The translations under genes were made by a program, and so were the position numbers. This document shows, one piece after another, positions 34,750 to 44,705 of a stretch of DNA of 64,000 nt. Source of the DNA: Acinetobacter parvus DSM 16617 = CIP 108168 (GTDB taxonomy: Bacteria > Pseudomonadota > Gammaproteobacteria > Pseudomonadales > Moraxellaceae). The notes under the pieces were generated by a model. That model did no database searches. It was not told the origin of the DNA and saw nothing but the letters and a program-made list of their open reading frames with translations. Each line of letters opens with the position of its first letter. The first letter of the stretch is position 1. The stretch lies in the NCBI RefSeq assembly GCF_000368025.1, contig NZ_KB849212.1, forward strand, positions 365,014 to 429,013, written 5' to 3'.

Positions 34750-35751
34750 ATGAAAATATTAAAAGATATAAAGTTCTCCATTCTAGAGTTGGCACCTGTT
34801 AGAGAGGATAAAAATATTGAGTTTTCTCTACGCCACGCACTTGAATTGGCTCAACATGCTGAAAAGCTGGGATATGAACGTTTTTGGTTAGCTGAGCATC
34901 ACAACATGGATGGCATCGCCAGTTCGGCAACTGCCGTTCTATTAGGATTTATTGCCGCCCACACCCAAAAGATTCGCCTAGGTTCAGGTGGTGTCATGCT
35001 TCCAAACCATGCACCTTTGGTAGTGGCTGAGCAATTTGGTACACTGGCGACACTTTACCCAAACCGTTTTGAGCTTGGCTTAGGCCGTGCCCCTGGAACT
35101 GATCCACTGACCATGCGGGCCTTACGCCGTGGCCGTCAGGAAACTGAAGATCAGTTCCCGCAGGATGTACTGGAAATTCTGCAATATTTTAAAGACCCGC
35201 AACCCAACCAAAAAATCATTGCCACCCCAGGCCAGGGCACCCATGTACCCATCTGGTTGTTAGGTTCAAGCCTGTTTAGTGCGCAGCTTGCCGCAAAGTT
35301 GGGACTTCCCTACTCCTTTGCCTCACATTTTGCGCCAAGAATGTTGGGACAGGCCATCCAGATTTATCGGGATAATTTCCAGCCATCTGAATATTTGGAT
35401 CAACCTTATGTTTCAATGGGCATACCCACCGTTGTTGCTGCTACAGATGAAGATGCACAATATTTAGCCACCAGTTCTTATCAGCGGATTTTAAACCTGA
35501 TTCGGGGACATAGCCTAAAACTCAAACCGCCAATTGAATCAACACAAGGTCTGGCAAGCAGCGCCGAGCAACTCGCTATTCAGAATTTCCATGCAATGGC
35601 TCAAATTGGCTCGCAGGAAACTGTCAAAGCGGGGTTGGAAAAAATTGCCGCACAATATGATGTGGATGAGTTTATCTTCACCTGTGATATTTACGACACA
35701 CATAAACGTCTGGAAAACTTTAGCTTACTCATGGAGCTGAAAAACCAGTAG
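34750..35751 (+). CDS. LLM-class flavin-dependent oxidoreductase
   Basis: This 333-aa luciferase-like monooxygenase has FWLAEHHNMDGIASSATAV near the N-terminus and GSGGVMLPNHAPLVVAEQFGTL, the pattern of the YhbW/MsnO8 group. It would use reduced flavin; the substrate is unknown. It begins 153 bases after the glycine-zipper gene and ends at a hairpin facing ppsR. Confidence 0.9.
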   Translation: MKILKDIKFSILELAPVREDKNIEFSLRHALELAQHAEKLGYERFWLAEHHNMDGIASSATAVLLGFIAAHTQKIRLGSGGVMLPNHAPLVVAEQFGTLATLYPNRFELGLGRAPGTDPLTMRALRRGRQETEDQFPQDVLEILQYFKDPQPNQKIIATPGQGTHVPIWLLGSSLFSAQLAAKLGLPYSFASHFAPRMLGQAIQIYRDNFQPSEYLDQPYVSMGIPTVVAATDEDAQYLATSSYQRILNLIRGHSLKLKPPIESTQGLASSAEQLAIQNFHAMAQIGSQETVKAGLEKIAAQYDVDEFIFTCDIYDTHKRLENFSLLMELKNQ

Positions 35752-35766
35752 ACAATCCTATTTTCA

Positions 35767-35799
35767 AATAAGCATTGCCCTGTTCCGCAATGCTTATTT
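35767..35799. terminator. Bidirectional terminator between convergent genes
   Basis: AAATAAGCATTGC and GCAATGCTTATTT form a long perfect stem around an 8-base loop between the LLM gene and ppsR. Confidence 0.8.
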
Positions 35800-35839
35800 C
35801 ACCACCCCCATCCCCACGCTTCTCATTTGAATATCATAT

Positions 35840-36679
35840 TTAGCCAATACGGCGTTTTAAACCTGTCATTTGTAAAATACGGGTTGAGATTTCCTCAATC
35901 GACATTTCAGTGACATTTAAATACTTAATGCCTTCTGAAATATAAATCCCCTCAATGGCGCGCAGTTCCATCTGACACTGGCTAAAACTTGCATAGCGAC
36001 TATTGGCCTTACGTTCATTACGAATCGCAACCAGACGCTCCGCATCAATCATCAGACCAAACAGCTTGTTTTTATGCTCTTTTAGAACTTTTGGTAAACG
36101 GTTGTCGTCTAAGTCTTCTTCAGTAAGTGGATAGTTTGCCACGCGGATACCAAACTGTAATGACAAATAGATCGAGGTTGGTGTTTTACCCGAACGTGAC
36201 ACGCCAATCAGGATAATATCGGCTTTATCGTAGTGACGTGTTCGGGCACCATCGTCATTGTCCAGCGCGAAATGAACCGCATCAATACGTGCCTTATAAT
36301 ATTCAGAGTCAGTCACCGCATGGGTCTGCCCAACCAATGTGGTTGGCAACGTTCCCAACTCTTCTGAAAGTTTACTGATCAAACCCTCAAACACATCCAG
36401 ATTAACGGCTTTGGCAGTATTGATAATATCGCGTACCAATGGATCAACTAAAGTGTCAAAAACCAGTGGTAGGGAACCATCACGGGACTGGCATGCATTG
36501 ATCTCTGCAACCGCGACCATAGCAGCCTCTTCAGTGGCAATATAAGGCATGATATGAATGTCAAAATCCACGTTTGGAAATTGCGCAAGTAGTGAATGTC
36601 CAAGGGTTTCCGCGGTGATTGCCGTACCATCTGATATAAAAAATACGCTCCGTTTAATTTGTTTACTTTCGGGCATCAA
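35840..36679 (-). CDS. ppsR: PEP synthetase regulatory protein (kinase/pyrophosphorylase)
   Basis: This 279-aa DUF299 enzyme switches PEP synthase on and off by ADP-dependent phosphorylation and Pi-dependent dephosphorylation of a threonine. The P-loop GVSRSGKTPT (159-168) is intact, as are FFISDGTAITAETLGHSLL and the C-terminal region. It is divergent from its substrate gene ppsA, the usual arrangement. Confidence 0.95.
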   Translation of the reverse strand: MMPESKQIKRSVFFISDGTAITAETLGHSLLAQFPNVDFDIHIMPYIATEEAAMVAVAEINACQSRDGSLPLVFDTLVDPLVRDIINTAKAVNLDVFEGLISKLSEELGTLPTTLVGQTHAVTDSEYYKARIDAVHFALDNDDGARTRHYDKADIILIGVSRSGKTPTSIYLSLQFGIRVANYPLTEEDLDDNRLPKVLKEHKNKLFGLMIDAERLVAIRNERKANSRYASFSQCQMELRAIEGIYISEGIKYLNVTEMSIEEISTRILQMTGLKRRIG

Positions 36680-36833
36680 AATTCTCCTTAAACATTTGTC
36701 TTAGTGCACTATAATCTTTATAGTAAACTCATCTAACATGACTGTCGCTTAGTAAACACTATATCTAGGCACTTTCGTATAATTTCATACCAATGATGGT
36801 CATTCATACTGCAAAAAAAGTGGAGTAAATACT

Positions 36834-39212
36834 TTGGAAGCGCGCGTAATCGGTCTGGAAAAATTAGGGAAACACGATGTCGAACTCGTAGGTGGGAAAA
36901 ACTCATCTCTGGGTGAAATGATCAGTCATTTATCCAATGCTGGTGTATCGGTACCAGGGGGGTTTGCAACAACTGCGGCCGCCTATCGTGAATTCCTGGA
37001 TCAAAGCGGCTTAAATGCTCGAATTCAGGCTGAACTAACTCAACTGAATGTTGATGATGTGCTTGCACTTGCTGAAACAGGTGCAAAAATCCGTAAATGG
37101 ATTGTTGATACTCCACTGACTGCCGCATTAGAACAAGAAATTCGTGAAGCATTTGCAGCACTTTCAAACGGTAATCCAGACATTGCCGTGGCGGTACGCT
37201 CTTCTGCCACCGCTGAAGATTTACCAGATGCCTCATTTGCGGGCCAACAGGAAACATTCCTCAATATTCGTGGTATCGATAATATCCTGATCGCGATTAA
37301 AGAAGTTTTTGCATCATTATATAACGATCGTGCGATTGCATATCGTGTACACCAAGGTTTTGAACACAGTGTGGTTGCTCTTTCCGCGGGCGTGCAACGC
37401 ATGGTTCGCTCTGAAACGGGTGCTGCAGGTGTAATGTTTACACTAGACACAGAATCAGGTTTCCGTGATGTGGTGTTTATTACCGCATCCTATGGCTTGG
37501 GTGAAATGGTGGTGCAAGGTGCCGTCAACCCTGACGAATTCTATCTGTCAAAACCACTTTTAAAAGGTGGTAAACACGCTGTCCTACGCCGCAACCTGGG
37601 TTCCAAGCACCAGAAAATGATTTATGGTGAAGAAGGTGCTGCGGGTAAATCTGTTGTTGTAGTTGATGTTGAAAAACCTGAGCGCCAACAATTCGCGTTA
37701 AACGACCATGAGCTTCATGAACTTGCAAAACAAGCATTAATCATTGAACAACACTACGGTTCACCGATGGATATCGAGTGGGCAAAAGATGGTGATGATG
37801 GTCAAATCTATATCGTTCAGGCACGCCCTGAAACTGTGAAAAGCCGTCAAAATGTCGGCACAATGGAACGTTACCTATTAAAACAACGTGGCACAGTCAT
37901 CTGTGAAGGTCGTTCAATTGGTCAACGTATCGGTTCGGGCAAAGTTCGTGTCGTCACCTCAATTAAAGAAATGGATAAAGTACAAGACGGTGATGTTCTT
38001 GTATCCGACATGACTGACCCAGACTGGGAACCAGTAATGAAACGTGCCGCTGCGATTGTCACCAATCGTGGTGGACGTACCTGTCACGCGGCAATCATTG
38101 CACGTGAACTGGGTGTTCCTGCAATTGTGGGCTGCGGCAATGCCACTGAACTGTTAACGGATGGTCAGGAAGTGACAGTTTCCTGTGCCGAAGGTGATAC
38201 GGGCTTCATCTATGAGGGTGCACTGGACTTTGAGGTTCAACGTAACTCGATCAACTCGATGCCGAAGCTTCCGTTCAAGATCATGATGAACGTGGGTAAC
38301 CCTGACCGTGCGTTTGACTTTGCCCAGATTCCAAATGAAGGGATTGGCCTTGCACGTCTTGAGTTCATCATCAACCGTATGATTGGTGTGCATCCAAAAG
38401 CATTGTTGAATATTGAGAGCCTGCCACGTGAAACGCGTGCCGCTGTAATGACACGTACTGCGGGTTATTCTTCCCCAATCGAATTCTATGTTGAAAAACT
38501 GGTGGAAGGCATTTCAACGCTGGCAGCCGCATTTGCTGAAAAACCAGTGATTGTGCGTATGTCTGACTTTAAGTCAAATGAATATGCGAACTTGATTGGT
38601 GGTAAGCTTTACGAGCCTGAAGAAGAAAACCCAATGCTTGGTTTCCGTGGTGCCAGCCGTTACGTTTCTGACAATTTCCGCGACTGTTTCGAGCTTGAAT
38701 GCCGTGCCTTGAAAAAAGCACGTGATGAAATGGGTCTCACCAACATTCAAATCATGATCCCGTTCGTTCGGACTGTAAATGAAGCGAAACGTGTGATTGA
38801 GCTACTTGCTCAAAATGGCTTGAAACGTGGTGAGAACGGCTTGAAAATCATCATGATGTGTGAATTGCCAACCAATGCATTATTGGCTGAACAGTTCCTT
38901 GAACACTTCGATGGTTTCTCTATCGGTTCAAATGACTTAACTCAGTTAACACTTGGTTTAGACCGTGACTCTGGTATCGTTTCTCACTTGTTTGACGAAC
39001 GTGACCCAGCAGTAAAAGCATTACTTTCTATGGCAATTCATGCTTGCCGTAAAGCGGGTAAATATGTAGGTATCTGTGGTCAAGGCCCTTCTGATCACCC
39101 AGATCTTGCAAAATGGTTAATGGAACAAGGTATTGAATCTGTTTCATTAAACCCAGACTCAGTTTTAGATACTTGGTTCTTCCTTGCAGAAGAAAAGATT
39201 AAACAATCTTAA
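36834..39212 (+). CDS. ppsA: Phosphoenolpyruvate synthase
   Basis: This 792-aa enzyme makes PEP from pyruvate and ATP for gluconeogenesis. It has an ATP-grasp N-domain (VGGKNSSLGEM; VRSSATAEDLPDASFAGQQ), phosphohistidine domain H418 in GGRTCHAAIIARELG, and a C-terminal PEP domain with GSNDLTQLTLGLDRDS and a CGQGPSDHP cysteine. The start appears to be TTG, with GTGGAG upstream. The partner regulator ppsR is divergent, 154 bases away. Confidence 0.96.
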   Translation: MEARVIGLEKLGKHDVELVGGKNSSLGEMISHLSNAGVSVPGGFATTAAAYREFLDQSGLNARIQAELTQLNVDDVLALAETGAKIRKWIVDTPLTAALEQEIREAFAALSNGNPDIAVAVRSSATAEDLPDASFAGQQETFLNIRGIDNILIAIKEVFASLYNDRAIAYRVHQGFEHSVVALSAGVQRMVRSETGAAGVMFTLDTESGFRDVVFITASYGLGEMVVQGAVNPDEFYLSKPLLKGGKHAVLRRNLGSKHQKMIYGEEGAAGKSVVVVDVEKPERQQFALNDHELHELAKQALIIEQHYGSPMDIEWAKDGDDGQIYIVQARPETVKSRQNVGTMERYLLKQRGTVICEGRSIGQRIGSGKVRVVTSIKEMDKVQDGDVLVSDMTDPDWEPVMKRAAAIVTNRGGRTCHAAIIARELGVPAIVGCGNATELLTDGQEVTVSCAEGDTGFIYEGALDFEVQRNSINSMPKLPFKIMMNVGNPDRAFDFAQIPNEGIGLARLEFIINRMIGVHPKALLNIESLPRETRAAVMTRTAGYSSPIEFYVEKLVEGISTLAAAFAEKPVIVRMSDFKSNEYANLIGGKLYEPEEENPMLGFRGASRYVSDNFRDCFELECRALKKARDEMGLTNIQIMIPFVRTVNEAKRVIELLAQNGLKRGENGLKIIMMCELPTNALLAEQFLEHFDGFSIGSNDLTQLTLGLDRDSGIVSHLFDERDPAVKALLSMAIHACRKAGKYVGICGQGPSDHPDLAKWLMEQGIESVSLNPDSVLDTWFFLAEEKIKQS

Positions 39213-39224
39213 TCAAAGCTGTTT

Positions 39225-39252
39225 AAAAAGACCCTCTAGCAGGGTCTTTTTT
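39225..39252 (+). terminator. Terminator of ppsA
   Basis: AAAAAGACCCT and AGGGTCTTTTTT form a stem with a CTAGC-type loop 12 bases after the ppsA stop. Confidence 0.93.
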
Positions 39253-39284
39253 ATGTATATTTTTTAAACTTTGATTTTAATATT

Positions 39285-39719
39285 CTATAAAATATCAGAT
39301 TTAGGATTGGTTAAAAGAAAATCTTGTGCACACCCACCTTCTTCATCGCAAATATAAACACTTGTAGGCATACGAATCGTATATTTCCAGATATATGGAT
39401 AAAAACCTTCACTTAATGTTTCGAAATTACACTGCTCATCAGCCTGTATATATATTTCTGTAAATATAGAGAAATCATCCGCCCCACACCTATCTAGAAT
39501 ATTTATATTGGTAATAATAAAGTTTAAGTATGCTTTCTCATAAGCTGAACGACTCTCATAATCACGATAATCTGTAAATTCATCTGGATGCACCCATGAA
39601 AGATGATTTGGACAATCAACATCATATTCTGCCTTTAACTCATTTGAATACAAACGTTCGATACATAATTGTGTATTAAAGTTTTCGCCACTTACATTAA
39701 ATGATAAACGAAGTTTCAC
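39285..39719 (-). CDS. Hypothetical protein, 144 aa
   Basis: I do not recognise this protein. It has no signal peptide or membrane segment, is rich in aromatic and acidic residues, and has seven scattered cysteines with no zinc-finger spacing. Base composition is lower in GC than ppsA beside it. The position, alone between ppsA and the RDD gene, resembles that of lineage-specific accessory genes. The ATG at 39719 has only a weak purine stretch upstream. Confidence 0.55.
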   Translation of the reverse strand: MKLRLSFNVSGENFNTQLCIERLYSNELKAEYDVDCPNHLSWVHPDEFTDYRDYESRSAYEKAYLNFIITNINILDRCGADDFSIFTEIYIQADEQCNFETLSEGFYPYIWKYTIRMPTSVYICDEEGGCAQDFLLTNPKSDIL

Positions 39720-39908
39720 AGTTACCGCTCTCCTGCTAAATAGGTTAATTTTTCTTGATATTTTAAGATTTCGTGTAAATTTAATGTTAATACATTCAAA
39801 AATCTAGTATACATAGTGGTTTAAAAAAGTAGGTGAACAAAGTTGCGGTTATGTTCATTTTCATCTACCAATTTTGTACTTTTAGATTTATTTTGAGAAT
39901 TGAGTTTT

Positions 39909-40682
39909 ATGCAAATTTACTTGGCGAGAAATAACCAACAAGCTGGTCCGTATTCAATTGAACAACTGAATCAAATGCTTGCAAGCCAGCAAGTACTTTT
40001 AACAGATTTAGCTTGGCATCAAGGATTAACGGAATGGAAAGCGCTTGGTGAACTTACACAAGGTAAACTTGTTTATGAGCCTATTGGTTACGCTCCCTTT
40101 AGTGCCCAGATTAAAACTGAGACTCATCCCAACTCAGCATTTAATATCAAAGTCGAACAAAAGACATCTCAGTTAGCCTCCATCCATTCACGTTTTTTTG
40201 CAAAACTGATTGATGTATTTTTATGGTTTCCCGCAACATTCCTACTCACCGCTTTTTTTACACCCGAACAGGCACAAAAGTTTACCCAGTTGAATGAACA
40301 ACTGTTTCGACTAATGGCAGACCGCTCATCAGACATTGCCCTAGCCCAGAAAGTCCAGACTGAAATTCTTGCGATTATTCCCACCCAAGCCTGGATGGCC
40401 ATGTGTGTCTATATCATTGCCATGCTTATGGTACAGGCTTTCCTGATTGGAAAATCAGGTCAAAGCATTGGCAAAAAATTGCTAAAAATCAAGATTGTGG
40501 ATGCTGAAACCTCTGCTCCTGTCAGCTCAGTAAGGGGATTCTGGCTCAGAAGTATGGTTTTTGTTATTTTAAACATGATCATTTTGCCGTTGATTTCCGT
40601 GATTGAATCGCTGTTTGCATTAGGGAAAAATCGTCAGGCATTACATGACAAATTGGCAAAGACCAAAGTGGTTCAGAAATAA
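39909..40682 (+). CDS. RDD-family membrane protein with N-terminal GYF_2 domain
   Basis: This 257-aa protein starts with a GYF_2-like module (MQIYLARNNQQAGPYSIEQLNQML...WHQGLTEWKALGEL, 1-55) that probably faces the cytosol and binds proline-rich or other peptides. An RDD domain of three hydrophobic segments follows (about 95-250), including the Arg/Asp signature region FFAKLIDVFLWF and a GQSIGKKLLKIKIVD motif. Its function is unknown. I chose the ATG at 39909 over a TTG at 39900. Confidence 0.82.
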   Translation: MQIYLARNNQQAGPYSIEQLNQMLASQQVLLTDLAWHQGLTEWKALGELTQGKLVYEPIGYAPFSAQIKTETHPNSAFNIKVEQKTSQLASIHSRFFAKLIDVFLWFPATFLLTAFFTPEQAQKFTQLNEQLFRLMADRSSDIALAQKVQTEILAIIPTQAWMAMCVYIIAMLMVQAFLIGKSGQSIGKKLLKIKIVDAETSAPVSSVRGFWLRSMVFVILNMIILPLISVIESLFALGKNRQALHDKLAKTKVVQK

Positions 40683-40882
40683 GCCTCATCAATTATTTGC
40701 ACAAAGCTGTATATAAAATACATTTTATACAGCCTTTCAATATAGCGTGTTGATATATAAAAAAAAGATCAGGCTTTAATCCAATCCCTGCTAAATAAAT
40801 CGGGTTTTAAAACAAGTATTTCAGACCACTTTATCAGTAGCTTAGTTTTTCAATATGAGGCATAATGCCCTACAACGTAGCG

Positions 40883-40936
40883 GTGTCGCATGATTACTAA
40901 GCAATTCACAATTATTTCTTATCAATCGTGCGACAC
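40883..40936. promoter_or_regulatory. Inverted repeat upstream of cyoA
   Basis: GTGTCGCATGATT (40883-40895) and AATCGTGCGACAC (40924-40936) pair at 12 of 13 positions around a 28-base loop. They lie 57 bases before the cyoA start in the 311-base gene-free stretch 40683-40993. The repeat could be an operator or a leader-RNA stem. The rest of the gap is AT-rich promoter-like sequence with no gene. Confidence 0.5.
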
Positions 40937-40993
40937 TTTAATCGCTATCCCATAATTTATTTAGGGAATGGGACTCTTCACCGAGGTTGTAAA

Positions 40994-42049
40994 ATGAGAC
41001 AAACGATTTTAGCTGTATTGTCTTTATCAACGATGGCTGCGCTCTTGACAGGGTGTGGCGGTGATATGGTACTTCTAAACAATAAAGGTCCAGTAGGTCA
41101 AGGTCAAAGTAGCCTGATGATGACTGCGATCTATTTAATGCTGTTGGTGGTGATTCCATCAATCGTGATGGCATTATGGTTTAGTTGGAAATATCGCGCA
41201 TCGAATAAAGATGCAGACTATAAACCTACCTGGGCACACTCTACGACAATTGAAATCGTTGTTTGGGGTGTACCTGTCATTATTATTGGTATTTTAGCTT
41301 GGTTAACTTGGTGGGGTTCCCACAAGTACGACCCTTACCGTCCGTTAGAGTCAGATAAAGCGCCTTTAACTATTCAAGCCGTCGCTGAACAGTTTAAATG
41401 GATTTTTATTTATCCTGAGCAAAACATTGCAACGGTAAACGAAGTACGCTTCCCAGAAAAAACACCTATTAGCTTCAAGATCACCTCTAACTTCACAATG
41501 AACTCATTCTTCATTCCACAGTTAGGCGGCCAAATCTATGCTATGGCGGGTATGCAGACTCACCTTCACTTATTGGCAGATGAACCTGGTGTATTCCTTG
41601 GTTTCTCAGCAAACTATTCAGGTTATGGTTTCTCACAAATGCGCTTCAAGGCGCATAGCGTAACTGAACCAGAGTTTGCACAATGGGTAGAAGCTATTAA
41701 AGCGGGTAATGGTACAAGTATCAATGCTGAAGCAATTCAAAAAGGTACACTTGACCAAGCTGAGTTAGCAACGCTTAAAGATGGCGATCGTTCTAAACAT
41801 CAGATCGAAATTCTTGTAAACCGTGCTAAGGCTGCTGGTGATGAAGAAGCACTTGCTAAAGCTGAAGCTATGAAACCGTTCCCGAACAAGCCACACCCTG
41901 TGACTTATTACTCTTCAGTTGAGCCAAAATTGTTTGAAACAATTATCAACCACTATATGAGTAATTATCACGGTGCTGACCACTCTGCTGCTGGACATGC
42001 AACAGCAGAAACTCATGCTGCAGCTGAACATGCTGCTCAAGGGGAATAA
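40994..42049 (+). CDS. cyoA: Cytochrome bo3 quinol oxidase subunit II
   Basis: This 351-aa lipoprotein subunit has lipobox LLTGC near residue 20, two transmembrane segments (about 35-60 and 80-105), and a periplasmic cupredoxin-like domain without the CuA ligands of cytochrome c oxidases. It has a His/Ala-rich C-terminus. I chose the ATG at 40994, preceded by CCGAGG, because it gives a proper lipoprotein signal. It is the first gene of cyoABCDE. Confidence 0.96.
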   Translation: MRQTILAVLSLSTMAALLTGCGGDMVLLNNKGPVGQGQSSLMMTAIYLMLLVVIPSIVMALWFSWKYRASNKDADYKPTWAHSTTIEIVVWGVPVIIIGILAWLTWWGSHKYDPYRPLESDKAPLTIQAVAEQFKWIFIYPEQNIATVNEVRFPEKTPISFKITSNFTMNSFFIPQLGGQIYAMAGMQTHLHLLADEPGVFLGFSANYSGYGFSQMRFKAHSVTEPEFAQWVEAIKAGNGTSINAEAIQKGTLDQAELATLKDGDRSKHQIEILVNRAKAAGDEEALAKAEAMKPFPNKPHPVTYYSSVEPKLFETIINHYMSNYHGADHSAAGHATAETHAAAEHAAQGE

Positions 42050-42052
42050 GAC

Positions 42053-44044
42053 ATGGATATGATTTTTGGCAAATTAGGCTGGGATTCTATTCCAACAGAG
42101 CCGATTGTACTCGTTACCATGGTCATGATGGCTCTTGGTGGCATTGCAGTTCTAGGCGGTATTACCTATTTTAAAAAATGGGGATACTTATGGAACGAAT
42201 GGTTCACATCTGTAGACCATAAGAAAATTGGTATCATGTATATCATCGTATCAGTAGTCATGCTTCTGCGTGGTTTCGCCGATGCAATTATGATGCGTTT
42301 ACAACTTTTCCTCGCGAAAGGCGGTGGCGAAGGTTACTTACATCCAGACCATTACGATCAGATCTTTACAGCACACGGTGTAATCATGATCTTCTTCGTA
42401 GCGATGGGTCTCGTTGTAGGTATGATGAACATTGCTGTTCCATTGCAAATCGGTGCTCGTGACGTAGCATTCCCATTATTAAACTCTTTAAGTTTCTGGT
42501 TATTCGCAGGCGCTGCTGGTTTGATGATGGTTTCACTTGTATTGGGTGAATTTGCTGCGACTGGCTGGATGGCTTACCCTCCTCTATCTGGCATTCAATA
42601 TTCTCCTGGTGTAGGTGTTGACTACTACATTTGGGCACTGCAAGTTTCAGGTTTAGGTACGCTATTAACAGGTGTTAACTTCTTCGTTACCATTATTAAA
42701 ATGCGTGCACCTGGCATGAAATTAATGGACATGCCAATCTTTACCTGGACTTCACTTTGTACGGCAGTACTGATCATTGCATCATTCCCTGTATTAACAG
42801 GTACAATTGCAATGTTGACGCTAGACCGTTACTTTGGCTTCCATTTCTTCACCAATGAGCTTGGCGGTAGCCCAATGCTTTACGTGAACCTGATCTGGAC
42901 ATGGGGTCACCCTGAAGTATACATCCTGGTATTACCAGCATTTGGTCTATACTCTGAAATCGTGGCGACGTTCTCTCGTAAAGCGTTGTTCGGTTACAAG
43001 TCTATGGTGTATGCAACTATTGCGATTACTGTACTTGCATTTGTTGTATGGCTTCACCACTTCTTCACCATGGGTGCTGGCGCGAACGTGAATGCGTTCT
43101 TCGGTATCATGACCATGATTATTGCGATTCCTACAGGTGTGAAAATCTTCTCTTGGTTATTCACCATGTATAAAGGTCGCATCACCTTTACTACTCCAAT
43201 GTTATGGACGCTTGGCTTCCTAGTAACATTCGGTATTGGTGGTTTAACTGGTGTACTTATGGCTGTTCCACCTGCAGACTTCCTTGTACACAACTCACTG
43301 TTCCTGATTGCTCACTTCCATAACGTGATTATCGGTGGTGTGGTGTTCGGTATGTTTGCTGGCATCATCTTCTACTGGCCGAAGATGTTTGGCTGGAAGC
43401 TCAATGAAGCTTGGGGTAAAGCTGCGTTCTGGTTCTGGTTTATTGGTTTCTACTTTGCATTCATGCCACTTTATATCCTTGGCTTCATGGGTATGACACG
43501 TCGTTTGAATACATATGACAACCCTGAATGGGACCCATATTTGGCAATTGCATTGTTCGGTGCAGTATTGATTGCTATCGGTATTGCATGTTTCCTTATG
43601 CAAATCATCGTTGGCTTCCTACAACGCAAAGACAACATGGACTATACAGGTGATCCTTGGGATAGCCGTACATTTGAATGGGCAACGTCTTCCCCTGCTC
43701 CATTCTATAACTTTGCGCATCTTCCAGCAGCTGACGGTGTTGACCGTTTCTGGACTGACAAAGAAAATGGTGTAGCATACGCACGCGATACTAAATATGA
43801 AGATATCCATATGCCGACTAATCGTGCAGCTGGTTTCATCATTGCAATGTTCATTACTGTTCTTGGTTTTGCATTGATCTGGCATATTTGGTGGCTAGTC
43901 GTTGTTTCATTCGTTGCTGCAGTTGTTAGCTTGATCGTAAGCTCATTCACCAAGAATGTTGATTATTATGTTCCTGCTGCTGAAGTAGAGCGTATTGAAA
44001 ACGAACGCTATGCGTTACTTGAAAAACACTTGAAGAAGGACTAA
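42053..44044 (+). CDS. cyoB: Cytochrome bo3 quinol oxidase subunit I
   Basis: This 663-aa heme-copper oxidase core has about 15 membrane helices. The key segments are FTAHGVIMIFFVAMG (low-spin heme His), WTWGHPEVYILVLPAFG (CuB His and the crosslinked Tyr), and LIAHFHNVIIGG (heme o3/CuB His). It reduces oxygen to water while pumping protons. It starts 3 bases after cyoA. Confidence 0.98.
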   Translation: MDMIFGKLGWDSIPTEPIVLVTMVMMALGGIAVLGGITYFKKWGYLWNEWFTSVDHKKIGIMYIIVSVVMLLRGFADAIMMRLQLFLAKGGGEGYLHPDHYDQIFTAHGVIMIFFVAMGLVVGMMNIAVPLQIGARDVAFPLLNSLSFWLFAGAAGLMMVSLVLGEFAATGWMAYPPLSGIQYSPGVGVDYYIWALQVSGLGTLLTGVNFFVTIIKMRAPGMKLMDMPIFTWTSLCTAVLIIASFPVLTGTIAMLTLDRYFGFHFFTNELGGSPMLYVNLIWTWGHPEVYILVLPAFGLYSEIVATFSRKALFGYKSMVYATIAITVLAFVVWLHHFFTMGAGANVNAFFGIMTMIIAIPTGVKIFSWLFTMYKGRITFTTPMLWTLGFLVTFGIGGLTGVLMAVPPADFLVHNSLFLIAHFHNVIIGGVVFGMFAGIIFYWPKMFGWKLNEAWGKAAFWFWFIGFYFAFMPLYILGFMGMTRRLNTYDNPEWDPYLAIALFGAVLIAIGIACFLMQIIVGFLQRKDNMDYTGDPWDSRTFEWATSSPAPFYNFAHLPAADGVDRFWTDKENGVAYARDTKYEDIHMPTNRAAGFIIAMFITVLGFALIWHIWWLVVVSFVAAVVSLIVSSFTKNVDYYVPAAEVERIENERYALLEKHLKKD

Positions 44045-44048
44045 GGAA

Positions 44049-44705
44049 ATGGCTGAAGTACTTCATCACGACAACCACGGTCATGGCGGTCATCACGAAC
44101 ACGATGACACAGACTTAACGGTCTTTGGTTTCTGGACATATTTGATGAGTGACTTGATTCTTTTCGGATCACTCTTCATTGCGTTCGCTGTATTAAGCAG
44201 TCATATTCCGCCTGGTACTCCAAGTGCGAAAGATCTTTTTGGTGATTCTTTAGGTTTTGTTTTAACCGAAACTTTTGCCCTTTTGATCTCTTCTGTGACT
44301 TTTGGTTTTGCAGTGCTTGCATCATATAAAAAGAACGTTAATCAAGTGATTGCTTGGTTGTTTGTTACTTTCTTATTTGGTGCATCGTTCATTGGGATGG
44401 AAATCTATGAATTCAATCATTTAGCTTTCCATTATGAATATGTAAACTCATTGGGTGAAACTATTCATGGAGCTGGACCAACTACAAGTGCATTCTTATC
44501 TGCATTCTTTACTTTGGTTGGTACACACGGTATCCACGTAACCTCTGGTTTAGTTTGGATGCTCGTGCTTATGTATCAAATCAAGAAGAATGGTTTGACA
44601 CTTCCGAATACACGTCGTCTTGCTTGCTTAAGCTTGTTCTGGCACTTCCTTGACATCGTTTGGATCTGTGTATTCAGCGTCGTTTACTTACTGGGAGTTC
44701 TCTAA
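44049..44705 (+). CDS. cyoC: Cytochrome bo3 quinol oxidase subunit III
   Basis: This 218-aa five-helix membrane protein has the subunit III pattern FGFWTYLMSDLILF, ALLISSVTFGFA and GTHGIHVTSGLVW. The N-terminus is His-rich (HHDNHGHGGHHEHDD). It begins 4 bases after cyoB and its TAA overlaps the cyoD ATG by one base. Confidence 0.96.
   Translation: MAEVLHHDNHGHGGHHEHDDTDLTVFGFWTYLMSDLILFGSLFIAFAVLSSHIPPGTPSAKDLFGDSLGFVLTETFALLISSVTFGFAVLASYKKNVNQVIAWLFVTFLFGASFIGMEIYEFNHLAFHYEYVNSLGETIHGAGPTTSAFLSAFFTLVGTHGIHVTSGLVWMLVLMYQIKKNGLTLPNTRRLACLSLFWHFLDIVWICVFSVVYLLGVL

Noticed and set aside
43054..43953. Several minus-strand open frames inside cyoB
   Set aside because: They are antisense shadows of a highly conserved oxidase gene with no independent support.
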